Part shown: positions 1-5,282 of the stretch, piece after piece
Layout of the letters: each line of letters starts with the position of its first letter
Position numbering within the stretch: position 1 is the first letter of the stretch
Assembly (NCBI GenBank): GCA_018654125.1
Contig: JABIME010000299.1
Location: forward strand, 1-5,282
Length of the DNA: 5,282 bases
Direction: 5' to 3'
Source of the DNA: Candidatus Cloacimonadota bacterium
GTDB lineage: Bacteria; Cloacimonadota; Cloacimonadia; Cloacimonadales; TCS61
Notes under the pieces: model-generated
Databases searched by the model: none
The model's input: only the letters and a program-made list of their open reading frames with translations
Told to the model about the DNA's origin: nothing
Made by a program: the position numbers and the translations under genes

Positions 1-2441
1 CCAGCGGTAAGCCCTGTTGCATCAAAAGTAACATCTATATCATCTGTAATACCTTGAGCACATGAACCAGTTGTTGGAGTGTAGGAAAGCCATGTTTCTG
101 TAATCAATTGTGTTACCACGGCTGTGCCTGTAACTGTATGCGGAGTACTTCCGTACACATCTCCATCAATTTGATATGCAAGGGAAATATCACCTATAAA
201 TCCTGAGTGAATAGTAACATTAATATTTGCAGTGGCTGTTTCACCACCATATATATTACCCCAACCACCACCTGCATCATACCAATGGATGGTTGTTCCA
301 TTCCCACTAGAACCATCATATACTAAGTTACCACCAGAACCACCAACAAAATCTGCACCAGAGTTAACAGTTACACCTAATGGGAAAGTTACATAAACAT
401 CTGATAACCACTCTGCATCACTACTTGCATTATAAACGGATAAAGTCCAGTTTGTTGTTTCGCCCGGCGTAAAAGTTCCTGGTGAACATGCTACATATGA
501 ACCAGCAATATTGTCAGCATCTGTAAATCCATGGGAAAGTGAATAAGTTAATGTTGAGCCAGGATCTCCATTGTTTGTAATATGCATCTGCTGTGTATCA
601 GTTCCATCCATTTCAACAGTAGCTGTGAATGATAATGGGGTAACACCTATAACAGGATTAGGTGAACCTGGGTTACTTAATGTAAAATATGCATCGCTAT
701 CATCATAAGTTGTAGCATCGCTAGCATCACTTATCCTAATTGAATAACTAGAAGATGCAGAAAGTCCAGTTGGAATTGGCCAAGTCATACTTCCTGAACT
801 GGCTGCATAGCTACCTATAATAGTATATACATAAGTACCAGAATTATACAAATCAATAGCAATATTTGTTATGTCTTGACTGGTCCATGTGATATTATGT
901 GAAGTACCAAGATCCCAACTTTCACCACCATTAGGTGATGTTACAGTTACAGTTGGATTATACAAAGCTGCAGCAGCATCAACTAGACCATAACCACTAT
1001 ATCTATCCCAGCCTGTAGCTGATTCAACATTAACAACATCAATAGCAGTACCTGTTAATTGTGTTTTTACCTGCGCTGGTGTCCATGTTGGATTCTGCGA
1101 TTTAATTAAAGCAGCAACACCGGCAGCATAAGGTGTTGCACAAGATGTGCCATTGAACCACATTGAATAATCTGTAGAGCTATAGCCACTAGAACCACTA
1201 ATATCTGTTGTAGGAAGTATTGTTGGTGCAATTACATCTACCGCATCTCTTGCATCTTGTGTTGTTGAACCATAGTTGGATCCCCACCATACTTCATTAT
1301 CAACTGATACTCCATTAGGATCAGTAGAAACACCAGGATTAACTTGTCCTGAATTAGAACTACTTCTCTTCCTACCATCATCTGGAGCAGCTGCACCAAC
1401 AGAAATCACATATTGGCTGTTAGATGGATAATCTATAGAAGAAGCATTATCATTTGCGGTAGCTGCAAAAATTGTCACACCAGCATTTACAGCATATTGT
1501 AATGCCGTTTCTGTACTAGGAACAGCCGAAGGATCTAAAGATGCGCCTAAACTAAGACTTGCAATATCAGCACTATTATTTGCGGCAAAATATATTGCGT
1601 TATCTATTGCAGAGAAATACATGCTACCAGAACTATCTGCAACTTTTAATGGCATAATACTACAACCACCAGCAATACCTGCAACTCCTAAATTATTATT
1701 AGCAATTCCAGCTGCAACACCAGCACATGCTGTGCCATGGCCAGCTGATGCACTATTATCATCTGGGTTACTATCATTATCACCATAATCATATCCGGCA
1801 ACTTGATTGAGATCAGCGTGAGCGGCATCAACTCCTGAATCAATAATAGCTATAATTACACTTGAGCTTCCATAACCTTGTGAACCATCCCAACCAAACT
1901 CTGCATTGGTATCAAAACCAACTGTTCCGACAGTCGGACCATTATGGCTACCTGAACTTGTGTTATAGCTAAGCATTTGAGATGTATTATTATGTCCCCA
2001 CTGGCTTGAGTAAATTGGATCATTGGGAACTGCAGCAGGATAAGCTATGTAGTCAGGAATAGCTTCTTCAATATAAGGTAATTCTTTTAGCTGAGATATA
2101 AGCAATTCAACATCAATTGGACTCTCATATTTAAAAACATACCACCTGAAAATTCCAAATTGCTCATCCATCTGCTTATTATTAACTTCTATATAAGCTT
2201 TTTCGACAGATCTAACATTATACTGCACATTCAATTGATCGATCTCCTCAACATTGATCTGTCTCTCATTTTCAATAGAAACTTGATCAATAACATTCTC
2301 CGTGAATTTTATTAAAATTCTATCAGATGCAAAATCTTCACCTCTAGCTGCTTGACCCTGTATTGAATTTGCAAAAAGTGAACTGAATGATAATAAAATC
2401 ACCAACAAAACAAATCCGTAAAACTTTTTCTTCAAAAACAT
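1..2441 (-). CDS. Secreted subtilisin-like serine protease (peptidase family S8), C-terminus cut by window edge
   Basis: This is an exported endopeptidase. Translation stays open from ATG at 2441 to the left edge, giving 813 codons without a stop. GGAGGA at 2446-2451 lies 4 bases upstream of the ATG and supports the start. Residues 1-24 form a signal peptide (basic MFLKKK, hydrophobic core, likely cut after LFA). Residues about 37-137 look like an inhibitory propeptide, followed by the PNDPIY..QWG entry to the catalytic domain (about 140-495). The catalytic triad is complete: Asp201 in DSG, His235 in GHGT and Ser433 in GTSCATP. Asn330 in TAND is the likely oxyanion-hole residue. Residues about 497-588 (SPNGGESW, ITWTS, IRISD) match the Ser-Thr-rich/Kre9-Knh1-like beta domain. 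Residues 596-813 are further beta-rich adhesion-type sequence. Such tails usually mediate surface attachment or substrate binding, and any C-terminal sorting signal would lie outside the window. The substrate is unknown. The protease call is very secure; the domain borders are approximate. Confidence 0.95.
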   Translation of the reverse strand, partial: MFLKKKFYGFVLLVILLSFSSLFANSIQGQAARGEDFASDRILIKFTENVIDQVSIENERQINVEEIDQLNVQYNVRSVEKAYIEVNNKQMDEQFGIFRWYVFKYESPIDVELLISQLKELPYIEEAIPDYIAYPAAVPNDPIYSSQWGHNNTSQMLSYNTSSGSHNGPTVGTVGFDTNAEFGWDGSQGYGSSSVIIAIIDSGVDAAHADLNQVAGYDYGDNDSNPDDNSASAGHGTACAGVAAGIANNNLGVAGIAGGCSIMPLKVADSSGSMYFSAIDNAIYFAANNSADIASLSLGASLDPSAVPSTETALQYAVNAGVTIFAATANDNASSIDYPSNSQYVISVGAAAPDDGRKRSSSNSGQVNPGVSTDPNGVSVDNEVWWGSNYGSTTQDARDAVDVIAPTILPTTDISGSSGYSSTDYSMWFNGTSCATPYAAGVAALIKSQNPTWTPAQVKTQLTGTAIDVVNVESATGWDRYSGYGLVDAAAALYNPTVTVTSPNGGESWDLGTSHNITWTSQDITNIAIDLYNSGTYVYTIIGSYAASSGSMTWPIPTGLSASSSYSIRISDASDATTYDDSDAYFTLSNPGSPNPVIGVTPLSFTATVEMDGTDTQQMHITNNGDPGSTLTYSLSHGFTDADNIAGSYVACSPGTFTPGETTNWTLSVYNASSDAEWLSDVYVTFPLGVTVNSGADFVGGSGGNLVYDGSSGNGTTIHWYDAGGGWGNIYGGETATANINVTIHSGFIGDISLAYQIDGDVYGSTPHTVTGTAVVTQLITETWLSYTPTTGSCAQGITDDIDVTFDATGLTA

Positions 2442-2480
2442 AACGTCCTCCATTGATTATTTTTTTAAAATTAACTCTCT

Positions 2481-2507
2481 ATTATATATATTAATTAATG
2501 CAATCAA
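2481..2507 (-). promoter_or_regulatory. Candidate sigma70-type promoter of the protease gene
   Basis: On the minus strand there is a perfect TATAAT (2486 down to 2481). A TTGATT box (2507 to 2502) lies upstream of it with a 15-base spacer, shorter than the usual 17. The predicted transcript would start near 2474 and leave a leader of roughly 33 bases before the ATG at 2441. The spacer contains the palindrome ATTAATTAAT (2490-2499), which could be an operator or simply AT-rich chance. The position, between the serA terminator and the protease start, fits a separate protease transcription unit. The -10 box is convincing and the -35 box is weak. Confidence 0.42.
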
Positions 2508-2603
2508 TATGCCAAACAAAAACAAAAGATAAATTACGACTTAAATACAAGTATATAGAGGAAATAGCAAATTATTTTATATCACTTGTAAAATTAGTAA
2601 AGC

Positions 2604-2647
2604 GACAATTTTGTCATAAAATCATTACTGCTGTCACATTTTTGTCA
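2604..2647. repeat. Cluster of TGTCA repeats with a GACAA-TT-TTGTC palindrome
   Basis: Three copies of TGTCA occur at 2612-2616, 2632-2636 and 2643-2647. The first is part of an inverted repeat, GACAA TT TTGTC, at 2604-2615. The first and third copies share a longer context, ATTTTGTCA versus TTTTTGTCA. The cluster lies in noncoding DNA about 100 bases upstream of the protease promoter candidate and just beyond the serA terminator. It could be a transcription-factor binding region for the protease gene. In AT-rich intergenic DNA, chance remains a realistic explanation. Confidence 0.25.
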
Positions 2648-2655
2648 GTATTGAA

Positions 2656-2686
2656 TAAAAAAGGAACCCGCAAAAAACAGGTTCCT
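2656..2686 (-). terminator. Intrinsic terminator downstream of serA
   Basis: Read on the minus strand, the 7-base stem AGGAACC (2686-2680) pairs perfectly with GGTTCCT (2668-2662) across an 11-base loop. It is followed by a run of T residues (complement of the A tract at 2657-2662). It begins 27 bases past the serA stop codon. There is no comparable T tract on the plus-strand side, so it appears to work in one direction only. It should separate serA transcription from the protease gene downstream. Confidence 0.88.
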
Positions 2687-2713
2687 AAATCATATTTTAT
2701 CCAATTATAAATT

Positions 2714-3640
2714 TTATTTATTAACTTGGAATGTAGTGTCTCCATCTTCAAAATAAGCAATAATTTGATTAATAGCAGCAACACCCGCATTTACATTAGC
2801 TTCCAATGTTTGAGCTCCCATTTTCTTAGGAGTAAAATATACTCTATCTTCAAATTTATTGATCATTTCTTCAGCTCTGGCAGGTGCAATGTCAGATGCA
2901 TATTTTAGATCTGTTCTATTGCTAAGTACTTTTATCATGCTATCTTCACATACAACTTCTTTTCTGGCTGTATTAATTATTGCAGCACCTGGCTTCATAA
3001 TAGAAATTAACCTGAGATCAATAAATTTTTGAGTTGCTGGAATCGAAGGAATATGAACAGATACGTAATCACTAATATTATATAATTCTTCAACCGTATT
3101 TACAGGTTTCACGCCATCTGCTTCCATAACAGCATTATCTACATACGGATCAAAGGCGATAATGTTCATACCAAAACCTTTTGCAATTCTAGCTACATTT
3201 ATACCAACATTGCCATAAGCATGAATTCCAATAGTTTTTCCTTTAAGCTCAGTTCCTGATTTACCATTAAATTTTCCACGAGCTAAATAAAGCATCATCC
3301 CAAAAGCGAGTTCAGCCACAGCATTTGAATTCTGCCCGGGAGTATTCATGCACACAATTCCCTTTTTAGAAGCTGCTTCACAATCAAGATTATCGTACCC
3401 AGCACCTGCTCGAACAGCAATTTTGAGATTATCTGCATTCCCAATAACTTCACTAGTAACTTTGTCACTCCTTACAATCAAGGCATCTACATCCTTCACA
3501 GCATTCACAAGATCACTTTGTTCAGCATACTTCTCATTCAAGATCAGTTCATACCCTTTATCTTCACAAATTCTTTTTATTTCCACAACCGCTTGAGAAG
3601 CAAATGGTTTTTCTGTTGCAACTAGAACTCTTTTTGCCAT
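2714..3640 (-). CDS. serA: D-3-phosphoglycerate dehydrogenase, short Lys-active-site type (type IIIK-like)
   Basis: This cytosolic enzyme oxidises 3-phosphoglycerate to 3-phosphohydroxypyruvate with NAD, the first step of serine biosynthesis. The protein has 308 residues and no C-terminal ACT or other regulatory domain, so it is the short form. Visible landmarks are RSDK (57-60), RAGAGYDN (77-84), NTPGQNSNAVAE (99-110), the nucleotide-binding loop GIHAYGNVG (138-146), Asp164 at the end of the second Rossmann strand, NTAR with catalytic Arg226, and TPKKMGAQT (270-278). In most relatives the TP is followed by the catalytic His (TPHIGG). Here that position is Lys272, as in the type IIIK enzymes described from Entamoeba and seen in Bacteroides. 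The canonical DVFE glutamate is also not recognisable (DIAPAR, 250-255). I chose ATG 3640 because GGAGG lies 5 bases upstream. An in-frame TTG at 3694 would add 18 residues but coincides with a probable -35 box. The gene has its own promoter and terminator and appears monocistronic. Confidence 0.95.
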   Translation of the reverse strand: MAKRVLVATEKPFASQAVVEIKRICEDKGYELILNEKYAEQSDLVNAVKDVDALIVRSDKVTSEVIGNADNLKIAVRAGAGYDNLDCEAASKKGIVCMNTPGQNSNAVAELAFGMMLYLARGKFNGKSGTELKGKTIGIHAYGNVGINVARIAKGFGMNIIAFDPYVDNAVMEADGVKPVNTVEELYNISDYVSVHIPSIPATQKFIDLRLISIMKPGAAIINTARKEVVCEDSMIKVLSNRTDLKYASDIAPARAEEMINKFEDRVYFTPKKMGAQTLEANVNAGVAAINQIIAYFEDGDTTFQVNK

Positions 3641-3645
3641 AATTT

Positions 3646-3650
3646 CCTCC
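3646..3650 (-). promoter_or_regulatory. Ribosome binding site fixing the serA start
   Basis: GGAGG on the minus strand, within GGAGGAAATTATG, sits 5 bases before ATG 3640. This ideal spacing decides in favour of the MAKRVLV start over the upstream in-frame TTG at 3694, which has no comparable site. Confidence 0.85.
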
Positions 3651-3665
3651 AATATTTTTTTTGGA

Positions 3666-3694
3666 CTTTTAAAAGAAAGTAAATAATTGGTCAA
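3666..3694 (-). promoter_or_regulatory. Candidate sigma70-type promoter of serA
   Basis: On the minus strand, TTGACC (3694-3689, 5 of 6 consensus bases) is followed after exactly 17 bases by TAAAAG (3671-3666, 4 of 6). Transcription would begin near 3659, about 19 bases before the start codon. It is preceded by GC, giving GCTTGAC, the same extended -35 sequence as the divergent promoter on the other strand. The -10 box is imperfect, so this is a moderate call. Confidence 0.45.
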
Positions 3695-3735
3695 GCATAA
3701 TCAACCTGCATTTTACTTCAAACAAAAAGCTTGAC
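3690..3735. repeat. Inverted repeat GTCAAGC / GCTTGAC joining the two divergent -35 boxes
   Basis: GTCAAGC at 3690-3696 is the exact reverse complement of GCTTGAC at 3729-3735, separated by 32 bases. Each half overlaps the putative -35 box of one divergent promoter (serA leftward, the pilin-like gene rightward). The gap is too wide and the arms too short for a terminator. A simple reading is that two similar promoters face away from each other. A binding site for a shared regulator is possible but not shown. Confidence 0.5.
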
Positions 3736-3760
3736 GAAAATCTCTCAAAAAAGGTGTTAT
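3731..3760 (+). promoter_or_regulatory. Candidate sigma70-type promoter of the pilin-like gene
   Basis: TTGACG at 3731-3736 (5 of 6 consensus bases) is followed after 18 bases by TGTTAT at 3755-3760 (4 of 6). Transcription would start near 3767, about 20 bases before the start codon and just ahead of the purine-rich ribosome binding site. The TTG of this box could formally open the reading frame earlier, but its role as a -35 box is the better explanation. This may be the only promoter serving both the pilin-like gene and folC. Confidence 0.45.
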
Positions 3761-3776
3761 CGAAAAAAAAATTCTA

Positions 3777-3782
3777 GGGGAG
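3777..3782 (+). promoter_or_regulatory. Ribosome binding site of the pilin-like gene
   Basis: GGGGAG lies 5 bases before the second of two adjacent ATG codons (3785 and 3788) and only 2 bases before the first. The spacing favours 3788, though using 3785 would change the product by just one methionine. It also argues against the in-frame TTG at 3731, which would add a basic, non-membrane N-terminal extension. Confidence 0.7.
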
Positions 3783-3787
3783 TTATG

Positions 3788-4153
3788 ATGAAAAAGCTTA
3801 ATATTTATAAAATAATTAGTTTAGTTGCATTAGTCGTTCTGTTTTTTATATTAATATTACCTCAGACTTATAATGTAAATAGGAAACAAAAATCGGAACA
3901 ATGTATTAAGAATATGACTACAATTTACAAAGCCATTCAATCATACATGAATGAAAGAGAAGAAAATTTTGAGGGAACAGCTCGCGATTTAATGAGAACA
4001 AACTATCTCAAAACCACTTATGAATGTCCTGAAAATGGTGTAGGTGATAAGTATTTTATGCATGGTAATTTTGAAACTGGAGAAATCACTGTTTCTTGTC
4101 CTCACGATGAGAAATTCCAGGATCACATTCTACCCGAAAGCCTAACAGAATAA
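3788..4153 (+). CDS. Small membrane-anchored pilin/pseudopilin-like protein, function unknown
   Basis: The product has 121 residues from ATG 3788 (122 from the adjacent ATG 3785). A short basic N-terminus (MKKLNIYK) precedes one hydrophobic segment at about 9-25. A polar helix then carries the spacing C39..N42...I46..A49...Y53, which resembles the N-terminal helix of type IV pilins and type II secretion pseudopilins. The C-terminal half has two Cys-Pro pairs, ECP (79-81) and SCP (103-105), framing a G-rich beta-like stretch. Small pseudopilins often end this way (CPxxG..Y..., then a final CP). There is no G-F-x-x-x-E site for prepilin peptidase, so the protein probably stays as a single-pass membrane protein with its body outside the cytoplasm. 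C80 and C104 could form a disulfide. It is followed by a strong terminator and then folC. No enzymatic motif is visible. The gene is real by its ribosome site, codon usage and terminator; the family assignment is tentative. Confidence 0.82.
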   Translation: MKKLNIYKIISLVALVVLFFILILPQTYNVNRKQKSEQCIKNMTTIYKAIQSYMNEREENFEGTARDLMRTNYLKTTYECPENGVGDKYFMHGNFETGEITVSCPHDEKFQDHILPESLTE

Positions 4154-4172
4154 AAATTGATTAGAATAAATT

Positions 4173-4204
4173 ATACCTTCAAGTTAACCTTGGAGGTATT
4201 TTTT
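4173..4204 (+). terminator. Intrinsic terminator between the pilin-like gene and folC
   Basis: ATACCTTCAAG (4173-4183) pairs with CTTGGAGGTAT (4189-4199) along 11 pairs, one of them G-U, around a 5-base TTAAC loop. A run of T follows immediately (4199-4204). It starts 20 bases after the stop codon of the pilin-like gene and ends only 10 bases before the ATG of folC. I see no good promoter between the hairpin and folC. FolC expression may therefore depend on read-through, making the hairpin a partial terminator or attenuator. Confidence 0.88.
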
Positions 4205-4205
4205 G
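4192..4205 (+). promoter_or_regulatory. GGAGG inside the terminator arm with an in-frame TTG: alternative folC start
   Basis: GGAGG at 4192-4196 lies in the 3' arm of the hairpin. Six bases later comes TTG (4203-4205), which is in frame with folC and would add four residues (M-W-E-I) before the ATG at 4215. This spacing is ideal, whereas ATG 4215 has only a weak GGGA (4207-4210) four bases upstream. If TTG is used, the folded hairpin would hide the ribosome site. The in-frame stop TAA at 4185-4187 rules out any start further upstream. Confidence 0.45.
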
Positions 4206-4214
4206 TGGGAAATT

Positions 4215-5282
4215 ATGAAATATCAAGAATTCTTAGACTATATTTTTCAACGTCATTCTGGTAATGTGAAACTCGGGCTTGAAAGAATGCAAAACATTTT
4301 GAAGTCAATGGGATCACCAAACAAAAATTTACTTGGGATCCACATTGCTGGAACAAACGGAAAAGGTTCTACAGCTGCAATGTGTGAAGCTCTTTCAATT
4401 CAATATGGGATGAAAACAGGTTTAAATACTTCTCCACATTTAGTTGATTATCGTGAGCGGATCAGATTAAATGGGATAAACATAGAGCTTGAAGAATTGA
4501 TTTCTACTTATAAAAAATGGGAATCGGTTTTGGAAGAAAATGAAGCTTCATTTTTTGAGATCACTACAGCGATGGCATTCGATATTTTCTATGCAAACAA
4601 ATTAGATAATGCAATATTTGAAGTTGGATTAGGTGGCAGACTTGATGGCACAAATCCTTTTGCATCTACAGTTTCCGTTATTACAACAATATCATTTGAT
4701 CATACAAAAAGTTTAGGTGACACAATAGAAAAGATCGCTTTTGAAAAGGCAGGTATCATAAAGAAAAACACTCCACTAATTCTTGGTAATATTACTGAAG
4801 AAGCAAAAAAGGTCATAAAAAAAAGAGCTAGTAAATTTAATGCTCCAATATTAGAATATGGAAGAGATTTCTCAATTTCTAATATTAGAGTTAATGAGTT
4901 AGGAACATCATTCAACTATCAATCACATGAACTCAATTTAGAGAACATTACGGTCAACTTACTAGGTAAGCATCAAGCCTGCAATGCTGCAACTGCGATA
5001 TCAGCATTCATTATGTTCCTACACAAAACAAACAGAAAAATTAATGAGCAAAAAATATATGAGGCTCTTGCTAATGTGAACTGGCAAGGACGAATGCAGA
5101 TCATTTCTCAGAAACCAACTGTGATTATTGACGGCGCACACAATGAAGAAGGCATTACGGCATTAAGGGATAATTTAACCGAGATATTCCTAAACAAAAA
5201 GATCTATTTTGTTCTGGCAATCTTGCGTGATAAAAATTTAGGGAACATCATAAAAAAAATTTGCAGTATAAGTTACAAAATC
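4215..5282 (+). CDS. folC: Folylpolyglutamate synthase / dihydrofolate synthase, C-terminus cut by window edge
   Basis: This ATP-dependent cytosolic Mur-type ligase adds glutamate to dihydropteroate and/or to reduced folates, which activates the cofactors and keeps them in the cell. The window holds 356 codons, and the usual length of about 420-430 implies that some 70 residues are missing. Family landmarks in order are the P-loop GTNGKGS (46-52), the folate-binding loop TSPHL (72-76), ERIRLNG (81-87), EVGLGGRLDGTN (136-147), DHT with the metal-ligand His163 (162-164), EKAGII with Lys178, the position carbamylated in this family (177-182), LLGKHQACNAATAI (249-262), WQGRM (290-294) at the start of the C-terminal lobe, and DGAHNEEG (306-313). 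The commoner LDATN is LDGTN here, a mild change. The sequence cannot tell dihydrofolate synthase from polyglutamate synthase activity; bacterial enzymes are often bifunctional. The start is uncertain: ATG 4215 is conventional, but TTG 4203 has the better ribosome site. The gene lies directly behind a terminator with no clear promoter of its own. Confidence 0.95.
   Translation, partial: MKYQEFLDYIFQRHSGNVKLGLERMQNILKSMGSPNKNLLGIHIAGTNGKGSTAAMCEALSIQYGMKTGLNTSPHLVDYRERIRLNGINIELEELISTYKKWESVLEENEASFFEITTAMAFDIFYANKLDNAIFEVGLGGRLDGTNPFASTVSVITTISFDHTKSLGDTIEKIAFEKAGIIKKNTPLILGNITEEAKKVIKKRASKFNAPILEYGRDFSISNIRVNELGTSFNYQSHELNLENITVNLLGKHQACNAATAISAFIMFLHKTNRKINEQKIYEALANVNWQGRMQIISQKPTVIIDGAHNEEGITALRDNLTEIFLNKKIYFVLAILRDKNLGNIIKKICSISYKI

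Noticed and set aside
1..2441. Possibility that the protease gene is a pseudogene or frameshifted
   Set aside because: The frame is uninterrupted through all 813 codons, with the signal peptide, catalytic triad and domain order intact; the missing stop is simply the window edge.
2490..2499. Palindrome ATTAATTAAT as a protein-binding operator
   Set aside because: It is only A and T in a very AT-rich spacer, so chance is likely; it is mentioned under the promoter but not called separately.
2498..2710. Plus-strand reading frame of 70 codons in the intergenic region
   Set aside because: It runs across the serA terminator hairpin and starts beside the protease promoter candidate on the opposite strand. 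It has no ribosome site, and its product is a Lys/Ile-rich composition expected from AT-rich noncoding DNA.
2726..2908. Plus-strand reading frame of 60 codons
   Set aside because: It lies wholly antisense to the well-supported serA gene, with no ribosome site and no protein-like features.
3348..3596. Plus-strand reading frame of 82 codons
   Set aside because: It is antisense to the conserved coding sequence of serA; the Ser/Leu-rich product is a shadow of that gene.
4205..4264. A 19-codon reading frame from GTG 4205, overlapping the start of folC, as a possible leader peptide
   Set aside because: GGAGG lies 8 bases upstream, but the frame has no run of a regulatory amino acid and overlaps folC out of frame. 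The in-frame TTG at 4203 explains the same ribosome site better.
4700..4915. Minus-strand reading frame of 71 codons with hydrophobic stretches
   Set aside because: It is antisense to the conserved core of folC. The hydrophobic appearance comes from reading Lys/Glu-rich codons in reverse.

Overview
The window is AT-rich bacterial chromosome with compact gene spacing, strong GGAGG-type ribosome binding sites and simple intrinsic terminators. The Lys-type phosphoglycerate dehydrogenase closely resembles the Bacteroides-type enzyme. The secreted subtilase carries the kind of beta-domain tail common in the Fibrobacteres-Chlorobi-Bacteroidetes (FCB) superphylum. I therefore infer an FCB-group bacterium, possibly Cloacimonadota-like. 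There is no rRNA or other phylogenetic marker to prove this.

Layout, left to right. (1) Positions 1-2441, minus strand: a large secreted subtilisin-like (S8) serine protease. Its first 813 codons are present and its C-terminus runs off the left edge. (2) Positions 2442-2713: an intergenic stretch holding the protease promoter, a cluster of TGTCA repeats and the terminator of the next gene. (3) Positions 2714-3640, minus strand: a complete 308-residue D-3-phosphoglycerate dehydrogenase of the Lys-active-site type. (4) Positions 3641-3787: a divergent intergenic region with two back-to-back promoter candidates whose -35 boxes form an inverted repeat. (5) Positions 3788-4153, plus strand: a small membrane-anchored protein resembling a pilin or pseudopilin, without a recognisable prepilin peptidase site. 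(6) Positions 4173-4204: a strong intrinsic terminator whose 3' arm contains a good Shine-Dalgarno sequence. (7) From 4215 (or 4203) to the right edge, plus strand: folC, folylpolyglutamate/dihydrofolate synthase, with 356 codons present and the last part missing.

SerA and FolC both touch one-carbon metabolism: SerA begins the pathway to serine, the main one-carbon donor, and FolC glutamylates the folate carrier. They are divergent and separated by the pilin-like gene, so a shared regulon is only a guess. The protease has its own promoter behind the serA terminator and looks independent.

I found no mobile element, CRISPR array, RNA gene or defence locus. This is mostly an ordinary housekeeping region. 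The points worth a second look are the Shine-Dalgarno sequence inside the terminator before folC, the split beta-domain in the protease tail, the pilin-like protein without a processing site, and the mirrored -35 boxes.
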